NCBI GenBank assembly: GCA_027625915.1 | Contig: JANTQA010000032.1 | Location: 3,348,001 to 3,412,000, forward strand | Length of the DNA stretch: 64,000 nucleotides | From: Anaeramoeba flamelloides | Lineage: Eukaryota; Metamonada; Anaeramoebidae | Direction: 5' to 3' | Part shown: piece after piece, positions 11,561 through 25,800 of the stretch | Position numbering within the stretch: position 1 is the stretch's first letter | Layout of the letters: each line of letters begins with the position of its first letter | Program-made: the position numbers and the translations under genes | Notes under the pieces: model-generated | The model's database searches: none | The model's input: the letters and a program-made list of their open reading frames with translations, nothing else | What the model was told of the DNA's origin: nothing

Positions 11561-12300
11561 AAATAGTAATGTGTAAAATACAGAAATAGAGGTAAATTTT
11601 TTTTAGGAGAATGTAATGGAGGACAATTCTAAATTTGATCATAATCGCAAGAAATTTTAAAAGTTTGGAAATATCGAAATCTGAACTATATAATTTGAAA
11701 AGTTTAACTATTAAACTTAGATAATATTGAATACCATTACACCAATATTGCCGAAAAAACGGTTTCTAAAAATCAAACTCCTATATTTTTTATAAAATCC
11801 TACCAAAAAAAATTAAAAAGATTTTTTTAAAGATAGAAAAATGAAAAAAAAAAAAAAGTTTTTTAAATTCAATTATTTAATTTATTACTTTATTTTCTTT
11901 ATCTATTTTATTTTTTCAATTTTTACTGTTTTTTTATAATATACCCATATAAAATCCATATATAATTATATTTTAACAAGTTTAAAATAAAATACTCAAA
12001 ATGATATCCATTGATTTATAAATGAATTTTATTATATATTTTTATCCTAAATTTTAATTCGAAGATCAAATAAAACAGTTCAAAGATAAACAAGTTATTG
12101 AATTATGTTTTTTTTTAATCTTAGAAAAAATATAATTAATAATAATTTTTTTTTTTTTTTAAAGATATTTTTATTTTACTTTTTTATATATCTTACGTTT
12201 GTTAAATTCCTTTATAAGTTATTGAGATACGTCCTTTTTTTTTTTTTTTTTTTTTTTTTTTTGGGTACTTATGGGAAGATAAATGTAATAAAATTCCATG

Positions 12301-12581
12301 ATAAGAATTGATAGACTTGTTCATGATTAGTTCTTATATTAAAAAACTTGTTCCATTCATACCTTAATAGAATTGGACTCAACTGTGCTTAAGTAACTGA
12401 CGAGAATTGAATTCAACTGATGTAATTGGAAACTGACCTGAGTCAAACTCAATCGAAGTTTCCGTACAGTCTACTGAGTCGTTACCTGGGACCTATTTTT
12501 GCTGTAGAGTCGGTATCTTGTAGTGGTTATTTGCTAAAACAAGATTTGAGAAATTCCCAAAAAAAAAAAAAAAAAAAAAAA
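12301..12581 (+). mobile_element. Poly(A)-tailed SINE-like repeat, copy 1
   Basis: Starts ATAAGAATTGATAGACTTG, carries repeated ACTSAACTG-like words in the middle and AACAAGATTT near the end, and closes with a ~20-base A run. The second copy at 31139-31396 has the same start, order and tail. No ORF and no clear Pol III A/B boxes were found, so it could also be a 5'-truncated LINE end. Confidence 0.55.
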
Positions 12582-13608
12582 GCAAAGCAACCTAAAAGAA
12601 AAGATTGAAAACCAAATATTAGCCTTAAAAAAATAAGTAAACTATAGATGTGACTTTCTATAAAGTTCTAAAATTAAAACTTGGAAAAATAAAATATTTC
12701 TTTTGATCTCTTGTTGTTCAAATATTTAAATATCTTTATTAAAACAGATTGGGTAATGATGATCCATAATTTTTCTACAGAAAATAAAAAAATATAAAAT
12801 TGTTCAACCCTCGGAAGCAAAAAAAAACTTTGCAATTAATTTTTTACTTTTTTTTAATACTTATACAATATCTTTTCTTTCAAAAATGAAGAGAATAAAA
12901 ATTTATTTCTAAGCAAAGACAAGAAAAAGATAAAAAAGGTATATGCAAAGTGACAAATGAAATAGAATATAAACTAAAATTCAAAATTTTCCACAAAGCT
13001 AAAACGTTACAAACAATCACAATAATACAATTTCATTGAAATTGGAGATAATGTTGATTTTTGTAAAATATGAAAATCATTTTTTCATCTTTTAGTTTTT
13101 TTTTTCATTTCATTGTTTGAATTACGTAATTTGCTTCATTCGATCAAATTTTTTTTTCAACCATTGATATTAGGTTAAAGCCAAGTTGTTCCAAATAGAA
13201 GAACTCAAATAAAATTAGTTGGTAAGTATCTAACCATTTGATCCATCAATATTCCTAATAGAAGTTCAACAAATTTACTAATGTATTTTTTTGTTTTGCT
13301 CTCTCCAAAATTTTTAACACACCCATGATTTATTTGTATTGATAATTATTTATTTATTGTTTTGTGAGTATTGTAATTTATAAAAAAGTGTTAATATTTC
13401 AATTTGTGAATGGTTCTAAATTAGTAAATCTTCTTGAATTGAATAAATAAGTTTTTTTTTTCACAAATCGAATTTTGGTGTGTTAAAAATTTTGAATTGG
13501 GGTTTAAGTTATATAATGGTTTATATTATAGCTAAGATAATAAAAATCAAAATAAATGGATTTAGAATATCTTCAATTTCTTTCAGGTGTTTTAGAGTGA
13601 AGAGATTA

Positions 13609-13671
13609 TCCAAAATTCAAAAGAAAAGATAAAAATCTTTGATTTTACTCAATTCCTTGAAATTCTGGAAA
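13609..13671. repeat. Foldback hairpin element
   Basis: Near-perfect palindrome with arms CCAAAATTCAAAAG and TTGAAATTCTGGAA around an AAAATCTTTGATTTT centre. Same family as 21629-21700, 31922-31992, 43058-43146, 43234-43310, 43720-43788 and 47271-47331. Confidence 0.6.
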
Positions 13672-15007
13672 AGTTAATTATTACTTTTTATTTTTGAAAT
13701 AAATCGAAAATTTAATTTTAAATAATCTAGAATAAAATTTTTGAGCGATTTGAAAAAAAAAAACACAAATAAAAATATACTCATTTATAAAATAGTTTAA
13801 TTATTGTCACATCTAGTGTTATGCTAATCCCTTAAACCCAATGTCTATACGTAGGATTGGTTATTATTTATTTAAGTATTTGTCAATGATACGTGGGTTG
13901 GTGGGTCATTATATGAATTCCAAAATAAAAAGCCAATAATTTCCAATCAACTTTCCAAAAAAAAACATATGTCTCAAGAATTAATATAAAGCATCAAAGT
14001 CCCGAATTCTAAAAGGGAAATTAATGATTTTTGCTTCTTTTCATAATTAAAAAGTTGAAATGTTTCACCAATGAGTTAAAAATCTTTTTTGTAAAACCAA
14101 ATTAAAAATTTGTTCTATTTATTTTGATACAAATAGGACTACTAAGGTTGAGTTACTATATAAAATTGTGATACTGTTGTCAAAATCAAGAGTGCAAAAA
14201 AATTATATCTCTTTTTCAAAATAAAAAGAGTGTTTTTTTGTTATAGAAGACCTATACATCAGCCGATCAAAGAAACTGTTAATAAACCCTAATGAAATAT
14301 GGTATTGGTTTCTTAAAGTTCTATTATATAAAAATAAATTCTAAAAATCAAGGTACAAATTGCAAAATTTATCTCAAAAATTAGACTTAAAATTTTCAAG
14401 AAAATTTACATCTATCAAAAATATCAAAAAAATTGAAAAAAAATTCAGAATATTATGAAAAATAATATTGAACATATTGCATTCCTGATTTAAATTTTAC
14501 TCAAAATATCAAGATGTTTACTTTCAAAATTAATTTGAACTTAACTTATATATTTGGGACGTTAATCAGATTTTGTTTTGCAGCAAGAAGAAAAACCCAA
14601 GCAAAAATAATATTTTGAAACACTGATTATTTTAATCACTAAGAAATAACTTATTCCAAAAAGAATCTTTTTAAACCATAATTGAAAATAAAAATAAAAC
14701 AATTTTAAATAGGGGAGCAATTGGCTGTTATTGAATTTCAGATATTTTTATCACAAATTATAATTTTTATTTCAATTTGAACAAAAAATTATCATAAAAT
14801 AAAAAATTTTCAAAATAAGGAATTATTTTAGAAAAAAACTTTTCGAACATAAAACTTATTATTATTTGGAAAAAAAGCATTTCCGTAACTAGCCAACAAT
14901 TTGTTCTAAATCAGTACTAAATTATTTTGTTTGGTTTTTGCCTTTTTGAAAATAAAACCAACTTTATCATTTTTTTTTCATTTAAATATTATTTTTCCTG
15001 ACGAACA

Positions 15008-17820
15008 ATGGAATCACAAATTTATATTGGTGAACCTGAAACGATTGAATTAGAACAAAAACAATGTCTTGATTTTTTATATCTTAAATTAGAAGAAAAT
15101 TTTTTGAAATTAAAACCACCAAACCCAAAGGATCAATATTTACATCAAATCAAAAAGGTTAATCGAACAAAAAAAATCATTACAACACTAACTATACATA
15201 ACCTTGAATTGTTTCATAACGCCACAAGGAAATCCTTCAGCTTGATCGAGTTGTTTGAAAAATACAAAGAAAAAACAAAGAAGAAAAAGCTCGACAAAGA
15301 AACTCTTTTATTATTTGAAACAATAAAAAACTTTCAGGAAACGTACCGCGAGGTAACTTAATTTTCTCTTTTTTTTTTTTTTTTTTTTTAATTGATTAAA
15401 AATTGAAAGGATCTTCCCCAAACTATTCAACTTTTTTTGATTGTGTTCACCAATTCTCGACAATAGTCAAAATTTAGCAATTTATTATTCTGTCTTTTGA
15501 ATAATTTTGATAAAATTGGGAAATTGATCGTTTCAATCAAGGCTCTTGAATCTGAAACTTTTATTAACCTTCTTTATCATGGATTTTTTTCAGTGCAAGA
15601 TAGCCCAATCCAAGAACGAGTTTTGCTGAGGATTATTAAGGTACATATTCGAATTTTTCTTCTTCTTTAAACCCCAAAAATAAAAAAAAAAAAATTTTTT
15701 TTTCTTCTTTTTTGTTTCAAACGAAAGGATTCTCAAAATCTTGAACTAACCTCATAAAAAAAAAACACTCCTGAAATCTGACTAATTATTGAAACAAAAT
15801 AAAGAACTCACTAAAGGAAGAATTTGAAAGAACAGAAACTATTAATACGCTAATGCGATCAAATTCAGGTATTACGAAAATTCTGCACCAGTTCACAAGA
15901 AGGGATTCTGGGAGCCAATATTTAAAAACAATTTTAAAAGACACTGTGAATTTCTTTCTCCAGGACAAAAACATCAATATTATATTGAACCCGATCCAAG
16001 TCTACAAGGAGTTGTATCCGGAAAAGCAAAGTAATCTTTTAACAGAGAAAATTGCATTGGAAGACATTCAAGTGCAAGATCTTCTGCAAGAACGAACCGA
16101 TCGGGTGATTAAAATCTTTGACAATTTTTTGGAGAATATGGTCGACAATATAGACAAAATCCCTTATGGGATTAGGTACATTTGCAAGCAAATGAGGAAA
16201 TGCACGCAAAGGGCATTCCCTGAATTGAATAATGAAGGGTGTGCGTCGATAGTTGGGGGCTTTTTCTTCTTGAGATATGTTAACCCAGCCCTACTTTCTC
16301 CACAGAGCTTTGGGATCTTGACTGGCACAAGTGTCGACGGCGGCGTTATTGAAGAAAAGAAGTTTTCAAAGGATAACCAGGAATCACAAAAGACCAAAAA
16401 AAATTTAATCATCATCTCCAAGCTTCTCCAATCTTTAAACAACGTTGCAAATCTCAATCTCAAGGAAAGCACATTTAGTTTAATACCCACCGAGTATGTC
16501 AAGACTACAAAAGAAAAGATCATTGATTTTTTGGAGGGTATTTGCCAAATTGAAGAGTTTGAAAGTGATTTCGAAAAAGACAAAATATCATTATTCTCTC
16601 AAAATGAATACGATGTGATCATTTCCTATAAAGATTTCTTTTTCACTCATGATTTATTATTAAGATACATGCCATTACTTGAATTGGATCAAAAGGATCC
16701 GCTTTTCCTGGCGATCCAAGAAGTGGAATCGATTGTCAAGTCGCAATCAACTTTAATGACAGAGTTAAAAAATGATGAAACAAAATTCCAATCAAATATT
16801 AATCAAAGTTTAAATTTCTCAAAAACCATTTTTAATAAACAAATTCAAGAAAAAAATGAAATATTATGCCTATTGTTACCATTTTATCCAATAATTATGA
16901 AAAACAAAAGTAAAAAAGAAATGAAAAAAGGAGATTTAATCGAGTTTTTAACCACATATGAAAAAGTATTAATCAATGATCATGACGAAGAAAATGAAAT
17001 TCAAAATGAAAAAAAAATTGAAAAAGTTAGAAAGCTAATTGGAAGTATTAATAGATTATCAAAAAAGGATTCGAGTTACTGCAAAAAGAATTATTCTGAA
17101 TTAAGATCAACTGTTAAGAAATATTTAAATGAAAAGAAATTAATATTAAAAAATATTGAGAAGGAATTATCAATTTTGAACCGTTTTAAAACTAATTTAA
17201 GAAATTATGAAAAGTTTCTTTTAAACAAAATAAATAAAATAAATGATAATCACGCTGAATTAATGTTATTTCAACAAAAAAATGGTAAAAGTGGGGGGTC
17301 TTGGTCTTTTCTCGAGAAACACAAAAAGATGATTTTTAAATATACAGTAAACGAATTCCAAAACCTTGGCATTATTTTGAAATTTGAATACACTGAAATA
17401 CCGTAAGTTGACTCGAATGTTTTTCCAGTTCTTCAATGTCTATAATTCTTTGTTTTCTTTTTCTTGTTTTATTTTTTGTTATTTTTTTTATTTTTGGAAT
17501 CAATCAAAATTATTATTTATTGTATTTTTGAAAAATTATTATTCAATTTTTATTAATTATAATTTTTTTTTTTTTTTAATTTAAAAAATTTCTTCAAAAT
17601 TAATAGATATGGTGAATTATATTTTTTGATAACAAAAATGGATTTAAATGGTAAATTCGAAATAGGTTTGCATTCAAATAAAAAAGCAACAATACATGAA
17701 GAAATAATCACACTTTCTGATCTTGAAATGAAAAAAGATAATTCAGAATTTGAAATACATTTTTGTAGTGATATATCGTTGAATACAGTTGTACTATACA
17801 AAACTTTACAATCGCTTTAA
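15008..17820 (+). CDS. IQGAP-related RasGAP protein (short GapA/DGAP1-like form)
   Basis: Exons 15008-15352, 15467-15640, 15805-17402 and 17607-17820 total 2331 nt, or 776 aa. Residues ~60-400 form an IQGAP-type GAP-related domain: RVLLRIIK, NSLKEEFER, the IPYGIRYICKQM helix, GGFFFLRYVNPAL and LIIISKLLQSLNN. Residues ~600-776 match the RasGAP C-terminal domain of IQGAPs (YSELRSTVKKYL, a Lys-rich coiled region, KYTVNEFQNLGI and the closing beta strands). There is no calponin-homology, IQ or WW region, as in Dictyostelium GapA and DGAP1, which are of similar length and work with Rac and cortexillin at the cortex during cytokinesis (family knowledge). ATG at 15008 is the first Met after AT-rich leader. 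Intron 3 has a strong GTAAGT donor. The first intron is called 15353-15466 because a nearer acceptor would leave an in-frame TAG. GTPase-activating ability cannot be judged; IQGAPs usually lack it. Confidence 0.9.
15353..15466 (+). other. Intron 1 of the IQGAP-like gene (two candidate acceptors)
   Basis: Donor GAG|GTAACT. The acceptor chosen is CGACAATAG ending at 15466. The nearer acceptor at 15409 also keeps frame and would add DLPQTIQLFLIVFTNSRQ, but it then meets TAG at 15464-15466. The alternative form would encode only ~133 residues. Confidence 0.65.
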
Positions 17821-19849
17821 AGGGATTAATTTTTATTCTTGATCCTCACTGGTAACCCTAAGAAAAAAATTTTTCCTTATAACATGTGATAAGTATGTTA
17901 TATAGGTGTTATATTTTTTGAAAGTGTTATCAAATTTGAAAGAACTACATTAAAATATTAATAACATCCTTTATAGCATATTATATAAAAATGAAAAATT
18001 AATAATATTTTTTTTTTTTTTTTTGTTATCAAAGATATAATAAAATTTGTAACATGATATATAAGGTGTTATAAATTTTCGATATTAATAATAATAATAA
18101 TACAATAAAAAAATGAGATAGTATATCTTTTTTTTATTGTTCCACCATTTAAAAACATGGTATAAAACTGTTTTAAATTGTAAAACTGGCTTTAAAAACA
18201 TTTTTTTAAACGAATTGGAAATATAATATTTCCAACTTTATTTTTTTGTTTTTAATTTTATAAATTAATTTATTTAAAATTTTGAAAAATTTTAAAATGA
18301 ATATAAATTATAACATGTTCTAAAAAAATGTCATTAATGTTTTTTTATTAAAAAAAAAATCATAATATAAACAATATTTTTGTTATTTGGATTCAATTTA
18401 TTTATATTAAAACCCAAATACTTTTAATTATGAAATTTTAAGTAAATTTTGGTTATAACAATTAATAAGAAATAGAGATTGATTTCAAAAAAGTTTAAGA
18501 TAGTACGAATTTGATATGGAAATATTCTGAGAAATCATTGGGTAAAGTTTGTGAATTTTTGGATCTGTCTTTTTACAATTCAATTTGGGTAAAATAAGAA
18601 GTATTTTACTATAAAATTCCACTTTAAAAATGATATTTATAGTTATTTTAGAAGAGTTTAACCAATTTTTTTACAAAATTTTAATCACATAAATATATAA
18701 AATTTGCCGCTCTCAAGGATTTACGACATTGGAAAATTAATTTGGTTCAAGTCACTCAATTATTTGATCAATAGATGACAAATAAAAAAGTCCATCAATT
18801 TTCCCTGAAAGGTTGGAAATTGAATGAATTCACTTTCTTTATTTAAAAACAATGTCTAAAATCAAACAACGTTTTTCGTTTTTATTCCAAAGAAATCAAT
18901 CTCATTTTTTAAAAAATTAAATTGTTTGGTCTCTTTTTTCAAAGAAAAAAGGAGAAATGAGTATTTAATAAAATATTTTCAAAAGGAGTTAAAAACAATT
19001 ACAAATTTCAGAAATTAGAAAAAAAAAAAGTATCCTTTACTATTTCAAGTCAAATATTAATATGAGACATGTTGAAATCAATCATCGTAAAGAATATAAT
19101 AAAGATATGGAGTTTTTCTATTTCTCACTTTTATATAGTTTCGTAATAAACATGGAATAAAAAAGAGAAGTTAGAGATCCATTGAAAATTTGGACAATCT
19201 TGTTTCTCAATATAGGAATTTAAACTGAATATTGCTTTTAATGGAATAAATTTGAATTATACTCTAATTTTTTCAATAATTTAGTTGGGGGGGAAATGAT
19301 AATTTGAAAAGTTATTTCTACGAATTACCAGTATAAATTAACAAATTAGTTGTTTTGTTATTCTTTTTCATTTTTTTTTTTTTAAAGTTGTGCAGAGTTA
19401 GTCCCTGTATTCCAAATATAAGTAGTTATTCGTTTTTTTTTATTTTTTCCAACACATCCCTTTTTTTTTTTTATTTCTTCCTGTTGGATCTCTTTCTAAA
19501 GTAAAATGATATTATTCTAAATCATATTTAAGAAATTCTGACTAACCTGAAATAATCAATTGAAAAATATATATATCCTTTAGTATTCGAGAACAATAAA
19601 TCATTAAATCTCATTTAGTATTTACTTTTAAATAATTATAAATATTTAAAAACCTGAAATTATATAAATTAAAAAAAAAATAAAATCAAATACTAAAAAA
19701 AAACAGAGATAAAATTGTTTGAAATAGGCATTACAGTTTTTATATTACTGAACTTTCTATTGTAAAAAGATCAACAAAACACTTTTTTTTTTGATTATTA
19801 TTAAAAGAATTTTAAAATACATAACTTATTATCAATTTTCTATTGTTTA

Positions 19850-20273
19850 TTTGTCTTTTCGAAACACTTTTTTTTTTTTTTTTTTACACAAAACATTTGC
19901 AATTTTTTTTATTTTTTTTTGTAAGATCTATAATAACACTTTTTAAATATGTTATTTTAAGGTTATTGATAAAGTAAAAATGGTTGTAGAGAATTCATAT
20001 TGATTTCAATTGAAATTTTATTTGATCTTCAATCGGGGATCAAAATGAGCATTGTTTTTTTTCTCAATAGTGCCCTTAAAAATTTGGGTTTTCCAATTTA
20101 TAAGAAAATATATTATTTAATTAGTTTTCTTTTGGTCTGATATCAACTTTTTATGTATGTTTATTATAATATTTATTTCTTATTTAATCCTCAAAGGTCA
20201 TTTATTAAAAATGTTTTATATTTGAAAAAAAATGTTATGAACCTTTAAGAGTAACAAAGTTTATATCCATCTC
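19850..20273 (+). mobile_element. MITE family B, partial copy
   Basis: Collinear with the right half of 41235-41939, including TTAATTAGTTTTCTTT, TCCTCAAAGGTCA and the degenerate end CCTTTAAGAGTAACA. The left terminal repeat is not recognisable. Confidence 0.55.
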
Positions 20274-20379
20274 AATTAAGGCACTTACAATTAAGAATAT
20301 AAGTAATTATATTAAGTATAATATATATGTCATTGGAATTTTTATACCTCTTACCTAGCCTGGGCCACAACAACTACCT

Positions 20380-21500
20380 TAGATAATATAACCAAAATTA
20401 AGAGATCAGTCTTTCTATAACAACAATGAAAATTTTTAAAATATGTTATTGGTAGTATATCCTTACTTGCAAATTTTGTGGATCCCAAGTGTCAAAAAAT
20501 TATGAACGATTAAGAAAGCCATAAAAGAAAATTCGTTTAGTGGAATCAATTTTTTTTTTCCAATTTTTCTGAAAAAGAAAACTATTAAATTCATTTATTT
20601 ATTCACATTATAACAATTTTTTACCCCTTTTATTATCATTTTGATTATTTTTATACTTCAACAAGTCTTTTTTGCGAATAATATTAATATAAAGATCTTT
20701 TTTTCTTTTTTGAGATAAAACTTTTGGTTAACCAAAAAAATGATATATTCAATAGATTAAAAAATAATTGTATTTTTTAAGAATTATGGTTATAATAATT
20801 AAAGTTTTATGTTCATTTAAAAATTTTACTTATAAATTTTATTTTTATTTTAAGATGAAAGTCGATTTTTTAAAATGAAATTTTCTTGAAGATATTTTGG
20901 AATTAGTTAATTGTATCCTCAAAATTCAAAATTATTTTTTTTCAGTCAAAAATGATTTTAATTGTTAGAAGAATTCTTGTGAATAAGACCAAACAATTTG
21001 TTAAAAAAAATTTTGAGCAATTTTTTTTCATTTTTTGAAAATCCGACAACAAATTTTTTAAAACCTAAAAGAAAAAAAAAAATTGTTTAATAGATCTCAA
21101 TTAAACTGATAAATTGTAGTTAGACTTCTATCAAATATTCACTTATTGAATTACCTATACTTCAATGGCTTTTATTGGCTAAGATTCAAATTAAAATATT
21201 AATCAAAGAAAAAGAAACCAAAATAAAAAATTGCTTTCTAAAACAATACTTTTCAAGATAAAACGAAAAATATGTTTTCCCATTTTCAAGAATTAACTTA
21301 TTTTTTTAGAAAAATAATAGGTTACTTTACTTCATTTTATTGGAAACATGTGAATTTTGAATTTCAACAAAGAGACTCAAATCAATAAATTGTTTCAATG
21401 AGGCTAACTTATCTATTTCATAAGTTGAAACACAAATTACCAAAAAAAAAATATTTTTAGATCTTGACAAGATTTCATTTTATTTTCAAAATGACTACTG
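20380..21500 (+). repeat. Long dispersed repeat, copy 1 (lacks the 227-bp insertion of copy 2)
   Basis: Runs parallel to 61170-62580 over most of its length, sharing ATATGTTATTGGT, CCAAGTGTC, AGACCAAACAATTT, ATTTTCAAGAATTAACTTA and GATCTTGAC. No ORF. Where copy 2 holds a TA-flanked element, this copy has an uninterrupted AATACTTT. Confidence 0.65.
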
Positions 21501-22840
21501 TCTTAAGTAGGGGGGGGGGGGGTTGTTAACCCTTCTTATTTGCCGTTAGATTTTTTTGAGTTTAAGACATTTAAAGAAAATTTAAATAAATTTTATTTTT
21601 ATTTCAAAAATTAAAAAAAAACTCCGTTAGATTTTCCAGAATTCAAAATAATGGAGAAAAATATAATATTTTACTAATTCTTCTAAATTTTGGAAAAGGT
21701 AATAACTGAGTTTTTTTTGAATTTTTGAAAGAAAAAGAAAAGTTATTAATTATCTAGTCAAAAAAAAAAAACAAAAAAGGCTTAAGGCACTTTTCTTGCG
21801 ATTTTCTGTTTTATCTGTTAAATGTTCTAGGTTTTTTTGAGGTTTTCTATTTTTTTTCGAAAATCTATTGATTTTCGGTTTTTTTAGGTTTTCTATTTAT
21901 TTTTGAAGTGTTCTAGGTTTTTTTGAGGTTTTCTATTTCATTTCGAAAATCTATTGACTTCACAAATAAATAAAAAACTCAAAAAAACCTAACTAGTATA
22001 TATTGATTTTCTGAATAAACAGAAAACTAAAGCAAACCTAAAAGTGAATTTAGTTTAAATTGACGAAATAAAAAGAATAAATCTTGAATTTTGGTTTAAT
22101 TTCTAAAATTTTCTTTTTATATACAAAATTTATAAAAAAACCTAACAAAAAACACGAACGGTTAAATTTTCTCCCTCAAATAATAATAAAAAAAAAATTC
22201 CCTGACTTTGCAATTACACAAAAAGTTTTTTCAAAAAACACAATTTGTATTGATCTAATAATAATCACATCAAAATAAAAGTCATATTTGAACAAACCAT
22301 GATTCTTAACTTTATCTTTTTAAACACAGATATTTCTCACCGGTTTTGAGTTCTATAATACTTACACATTAACTTTTTTTTCTCAACAAATGGTAAAAAA
22401 GAAAAATTACAGTATTTTGCTTGTTTTGTAAAATATTGAGAAAATAATAAAATTGGTTCTGATCGAAACTCTCTACCAAACTGAAAAACAAAACGAAAAA
22501 AGTCAGCTTTCAAAACAAATTATTTCCAAACTAAATAAAAAAAATCTTCTTTCGATTTCCATTTTGTACACTTAAGTCAAAATACTAACAAATTTTGGAA
22601 AAAAAAACCTGAACATAGAACATTTTTTCAAAAAAATCTCCTTTCAAACTTTAATTTTTACAATATTACAAAACCAAACCCAAACGTTTCACAAAGTAAA
22701 AATTTCTTCAAAAAATATTTTTGCTTTGCCAAACACAGAAAATAAAAAAATTAAAAAAAATTAAAAAAACAACAAAAAAAAACAAAAAAAAGAACAATTC
22801 GAAATAAAAAACACTTGAGAAATAAACACATTAAAAACCA

Positions 22841-25800
22841 ATGGGGCAATCTGAGTCAAAAAAAGAAAACCCAAACAAAAGATTAGATCTGGTGAAACAA
22901 AATTTATACCAGCTGCCACAAAATTTGATCTCGTACAATAATTTGGAATCGCTGAATCTGGCCGGCAACCAAATACGCACGATTCCAACAAAATTTTCGA
23001 CAAACAAGACGTTGATCTATTTAAATTGGACTTACAACAAGTTGAACGAATTTCCTGTGACTTTGTTCAAACTGCAAACGTTGGAGACGCTCGATGCGGG
23101 GTGGAACAAATTGACCACCTTGTCAAGCAACATTGGCAAATTAACCAATTTGACTCGGCTGGATTTACGGGAGAACCATTTGGAGCGTTTGCCCAAAGAG
23201 ATCAACAAACTCTCGAAGCTCAAAATCTTGATTTTGCTGAAAAACAAATTGACAACGCTACCCAAGCTAAACGGACTCATGAAATTGGAGGAGCTGTTAG
23301 TTGATGCAAACAGGATCGAATCGTTACCGAAGGGATGCTTTGATCGGATGATGGAATTGAAAAAGGTGATTTTGAATTATAACAAGTTGCAGACGCTCGA
23401 CAAGAATCTGTTTCGAGGACTGATTAGCGTTACCCACTTGGAGGCCACTGGCAACCAACTGAAGGGCGAGTGTGATTACATCTCAAGTTTGTTGTCTCTG
23501 AAAAGATTGGAACTGAGGACAAACAATTTGAGTTCTTTGCCTGACGGCGTTGGCAAGCTGAGCAATTTGAACAAGCTGCTGCTACACCGGAACAAACTGA
23601 CAACACTGCCACAAAGTATGAAGTCCTTAGATTCCACGTTGTCTGAGTTGAACTTGTCAAAAAACGAGATCCATCACGTCCCAAATGTGCTACAGGATTT
23701 AAAATCCTTAACCATTTTAGATTTGTCCTACAACCGAATTGAAGAATTTAACATCTCATTATCGGGCTTATCATTTTTGAGTGAATTAAACTTATCGTAC
23801 AACAATATTAGGACACTTCCAGAGACGATTTTTGAAGGCCTGGAATCGCTCGAAAAGTTAATTATTTCGAACAACAAATTAGAAAGTTTACCAAGCTCCA
23901 TCGAATGCTTGACTTCCCTGTATTTGCTTTATTTAAAAAACAACTCTTTAAAGCAGATCCATGGCAATATTGGCAAATGCGAACAACTGATTAGCCTGAT
24001 CCTTTCAAGAAACCGATTAGCGTCGTTGCCTGAAGAGTTGGGATCATTGGCAAAATTAAAAACCTTGGCCTGCGAGGACAATTTAATCAAGGCGCTTCCT
24101 GACAGTTTTGGAAATTTGGGCTCCCTGACTTCGATTAATTTATCATTAAACGAGATAAGGCAATTCCCCCTTGTGATTTGCAAAATTGTTAATCTCCAAA
24201 TCCTCTTATTGGCACATAACAAAATCACCCTAATCCCGCCTCAAATTTTCAACTGTAGGCAATTAAAGGAAATTGATTTTTCTTGCAATAGGCTATATTT
24301 TTTACCAAAGGCCTTTGGCTATTTTAGGAACCTGTCAAAAATAAATCTAGCAGGCAACAGGATTAGAAGAATTCCCAAGGATTTTTTCAATTTGAACACG
24401 GCGACACGATATGGCGGCTATATAATAGATCTGTCTCACAACCGTTTGAAACGGCTCGACACGCTCTGGGGTAGCCTCTTGGGTCTCACCTTGGAATTGG
24501 ATTTGTCCAATAACGAGATTTATAAAATCCCGCAGGCAGTTTTTAATCACGTTTCGAGGCTAGTTCTTTTAAAAATGGCCTATAATAACGTAACAATGGT
24601 CAATTTCACAAAGTTAAGCTTGGCGAAATACTTGGAGCATCTGCATATCGAAGGCAATGTGCTCAAAAAGGAATTTAAAAAGCTATTACGAAAAATAAGA
24701 TCCAAAAGTTTAAATCAAGACACAATCTTTTTGTCTCAAATCCAAAAAATTTTTAATCATTATTACAACAATGTTGTCTTAAAGTATAACGAGGACAATT
24801 GCGTCATTCACAATACGATCAAAAAGCACACCAACAAAAGCAAGAAGAAGAAAAAGGGGAAAGGTAAAAATGGCAAGAACAGTGGAGGCAAAAATAACGG
24901 AGGCAACAACAACGCCAATAGTAATAAAGAAATGGAAAACTTTAACACTCTGTCCGAATTAATAGTCGACCCTTCAATTTCAAAATCGCCTGGCAGGATT
25001 ATAAATATATCATCCAGTAGATACAAAATTGGCTATTCGCAATCTACGGGAAGGAGAGAAGAAATGGAGGACTCGTTATCAATCCAGGCAAACATTTTTA
25101 AAAATGTGGATCTTTTTTGTATTTTTGATGGGCATGGGGGCAAATTGGCTTCACAATTAGCCGCAAGATGCCTACCAGAAATGATTAAAAGAGAGCTCCG
25201 TGATCAATTAGTACAATTGAATTCCCCAAATATGAAAAAAGCCGAAAGACAAAAATCAAAGCCTTCAAAAAAATCGAAAATGAATCAAAATAAAAAGTCC
25301 TCTTCTTCCCCTTCTTCTTTTTTAAATAGAAAAAACAAGAAAAATAATAATAAAACGAGGAGCCACAATAGCAATAGAAAGAAGAAAAGAGACAAAAGCC
25401 AATTAATCAATCACAAATCGCTAACCATCTTGGTCAAAAGGATTTTTAAGAATTTTAATAAAACGCTGGAACAAATACAGGAAGACGATTCTGGGTGCAC
25501 CGCAGCCATCGTTTTAATTATAGGACGATCTTGCTTTGTCGCTAATCTTGGCGACACAGGCGTCATTTTAACAAACAATTTGCAACAAGCGAAAAGATTA
25601 ACTCATTCTCATAAGCCAGACCAAAAAAATGAAAGATTAAGAATACAAAATTTAGGTGGAATAGTGACAGAAGACGGGAGAATAAACCATGCTCTTGCAG
25701 TTTCTCGTGCGTTCGGCGACCAAGACTTTCAGCCCTATGTCTCTTGTAATCCTTTTACAATGCTGATCAGACTGACAGAAAATGATCGCTTTTTAATTAT

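Larger units (their letters stand above)
10952..15007. other. Intergenic region between the kinase and IQGAP-like genes
   Basis: About 4 kb without a recognisable gene. It holds a dispersed repeat (11400-11560, related to 39365-39515), a poly(A)-tailed SINE-like unit (12301-12581), a hairpin element (13609-13671), a 20-plus T run near 12240 and a diverged palindromic fragment around 14100. The two flanking genes are divergent, so promoters must lie here, but none could be delimited. Confidence 0.6.
17821..22840. other. Intergenic region between the IQGAP-like and LRR-PP2C genes
   Basis: About 5 kb without a gene. 17880-18310 carries repeated ATAACATG...GTTATA words. 19850-20273 is a partial family B element. 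20380-21500 is one copy of a ~1.1-kb repeat whose partner is 61170-62580. 21511-21522 holds a run of G. 21560-22050 is a mosaic of foldback units based on CTAGGTTTTTTTGAG and its complement. The last 100 bases before the ATG are A-rich. Confidence 0.6.

Noticed and set aside
15464-15466. In-frame TAG as evidence of a changed genetic code
   Set aside because: A simple alternative acceptor ending at this TAG removes it, and other genes use TAA and TGA normally.
16164-16583. 139-codon minus-strand frame
   Set aside because: Antisense of the conserved RasGAP exon, which carries the real motifs.
21511-21522. Run of about 12 G
   Set aside because: Homopolymer slippage is the simplest explanation, and the long-repeat partner lacks it; not a telomere or origin motif.
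23026-24550. Several 67-99 codon frames on both strands
   Set aside because: Shadows of the leucine-rich repeat exon; no independent signal.
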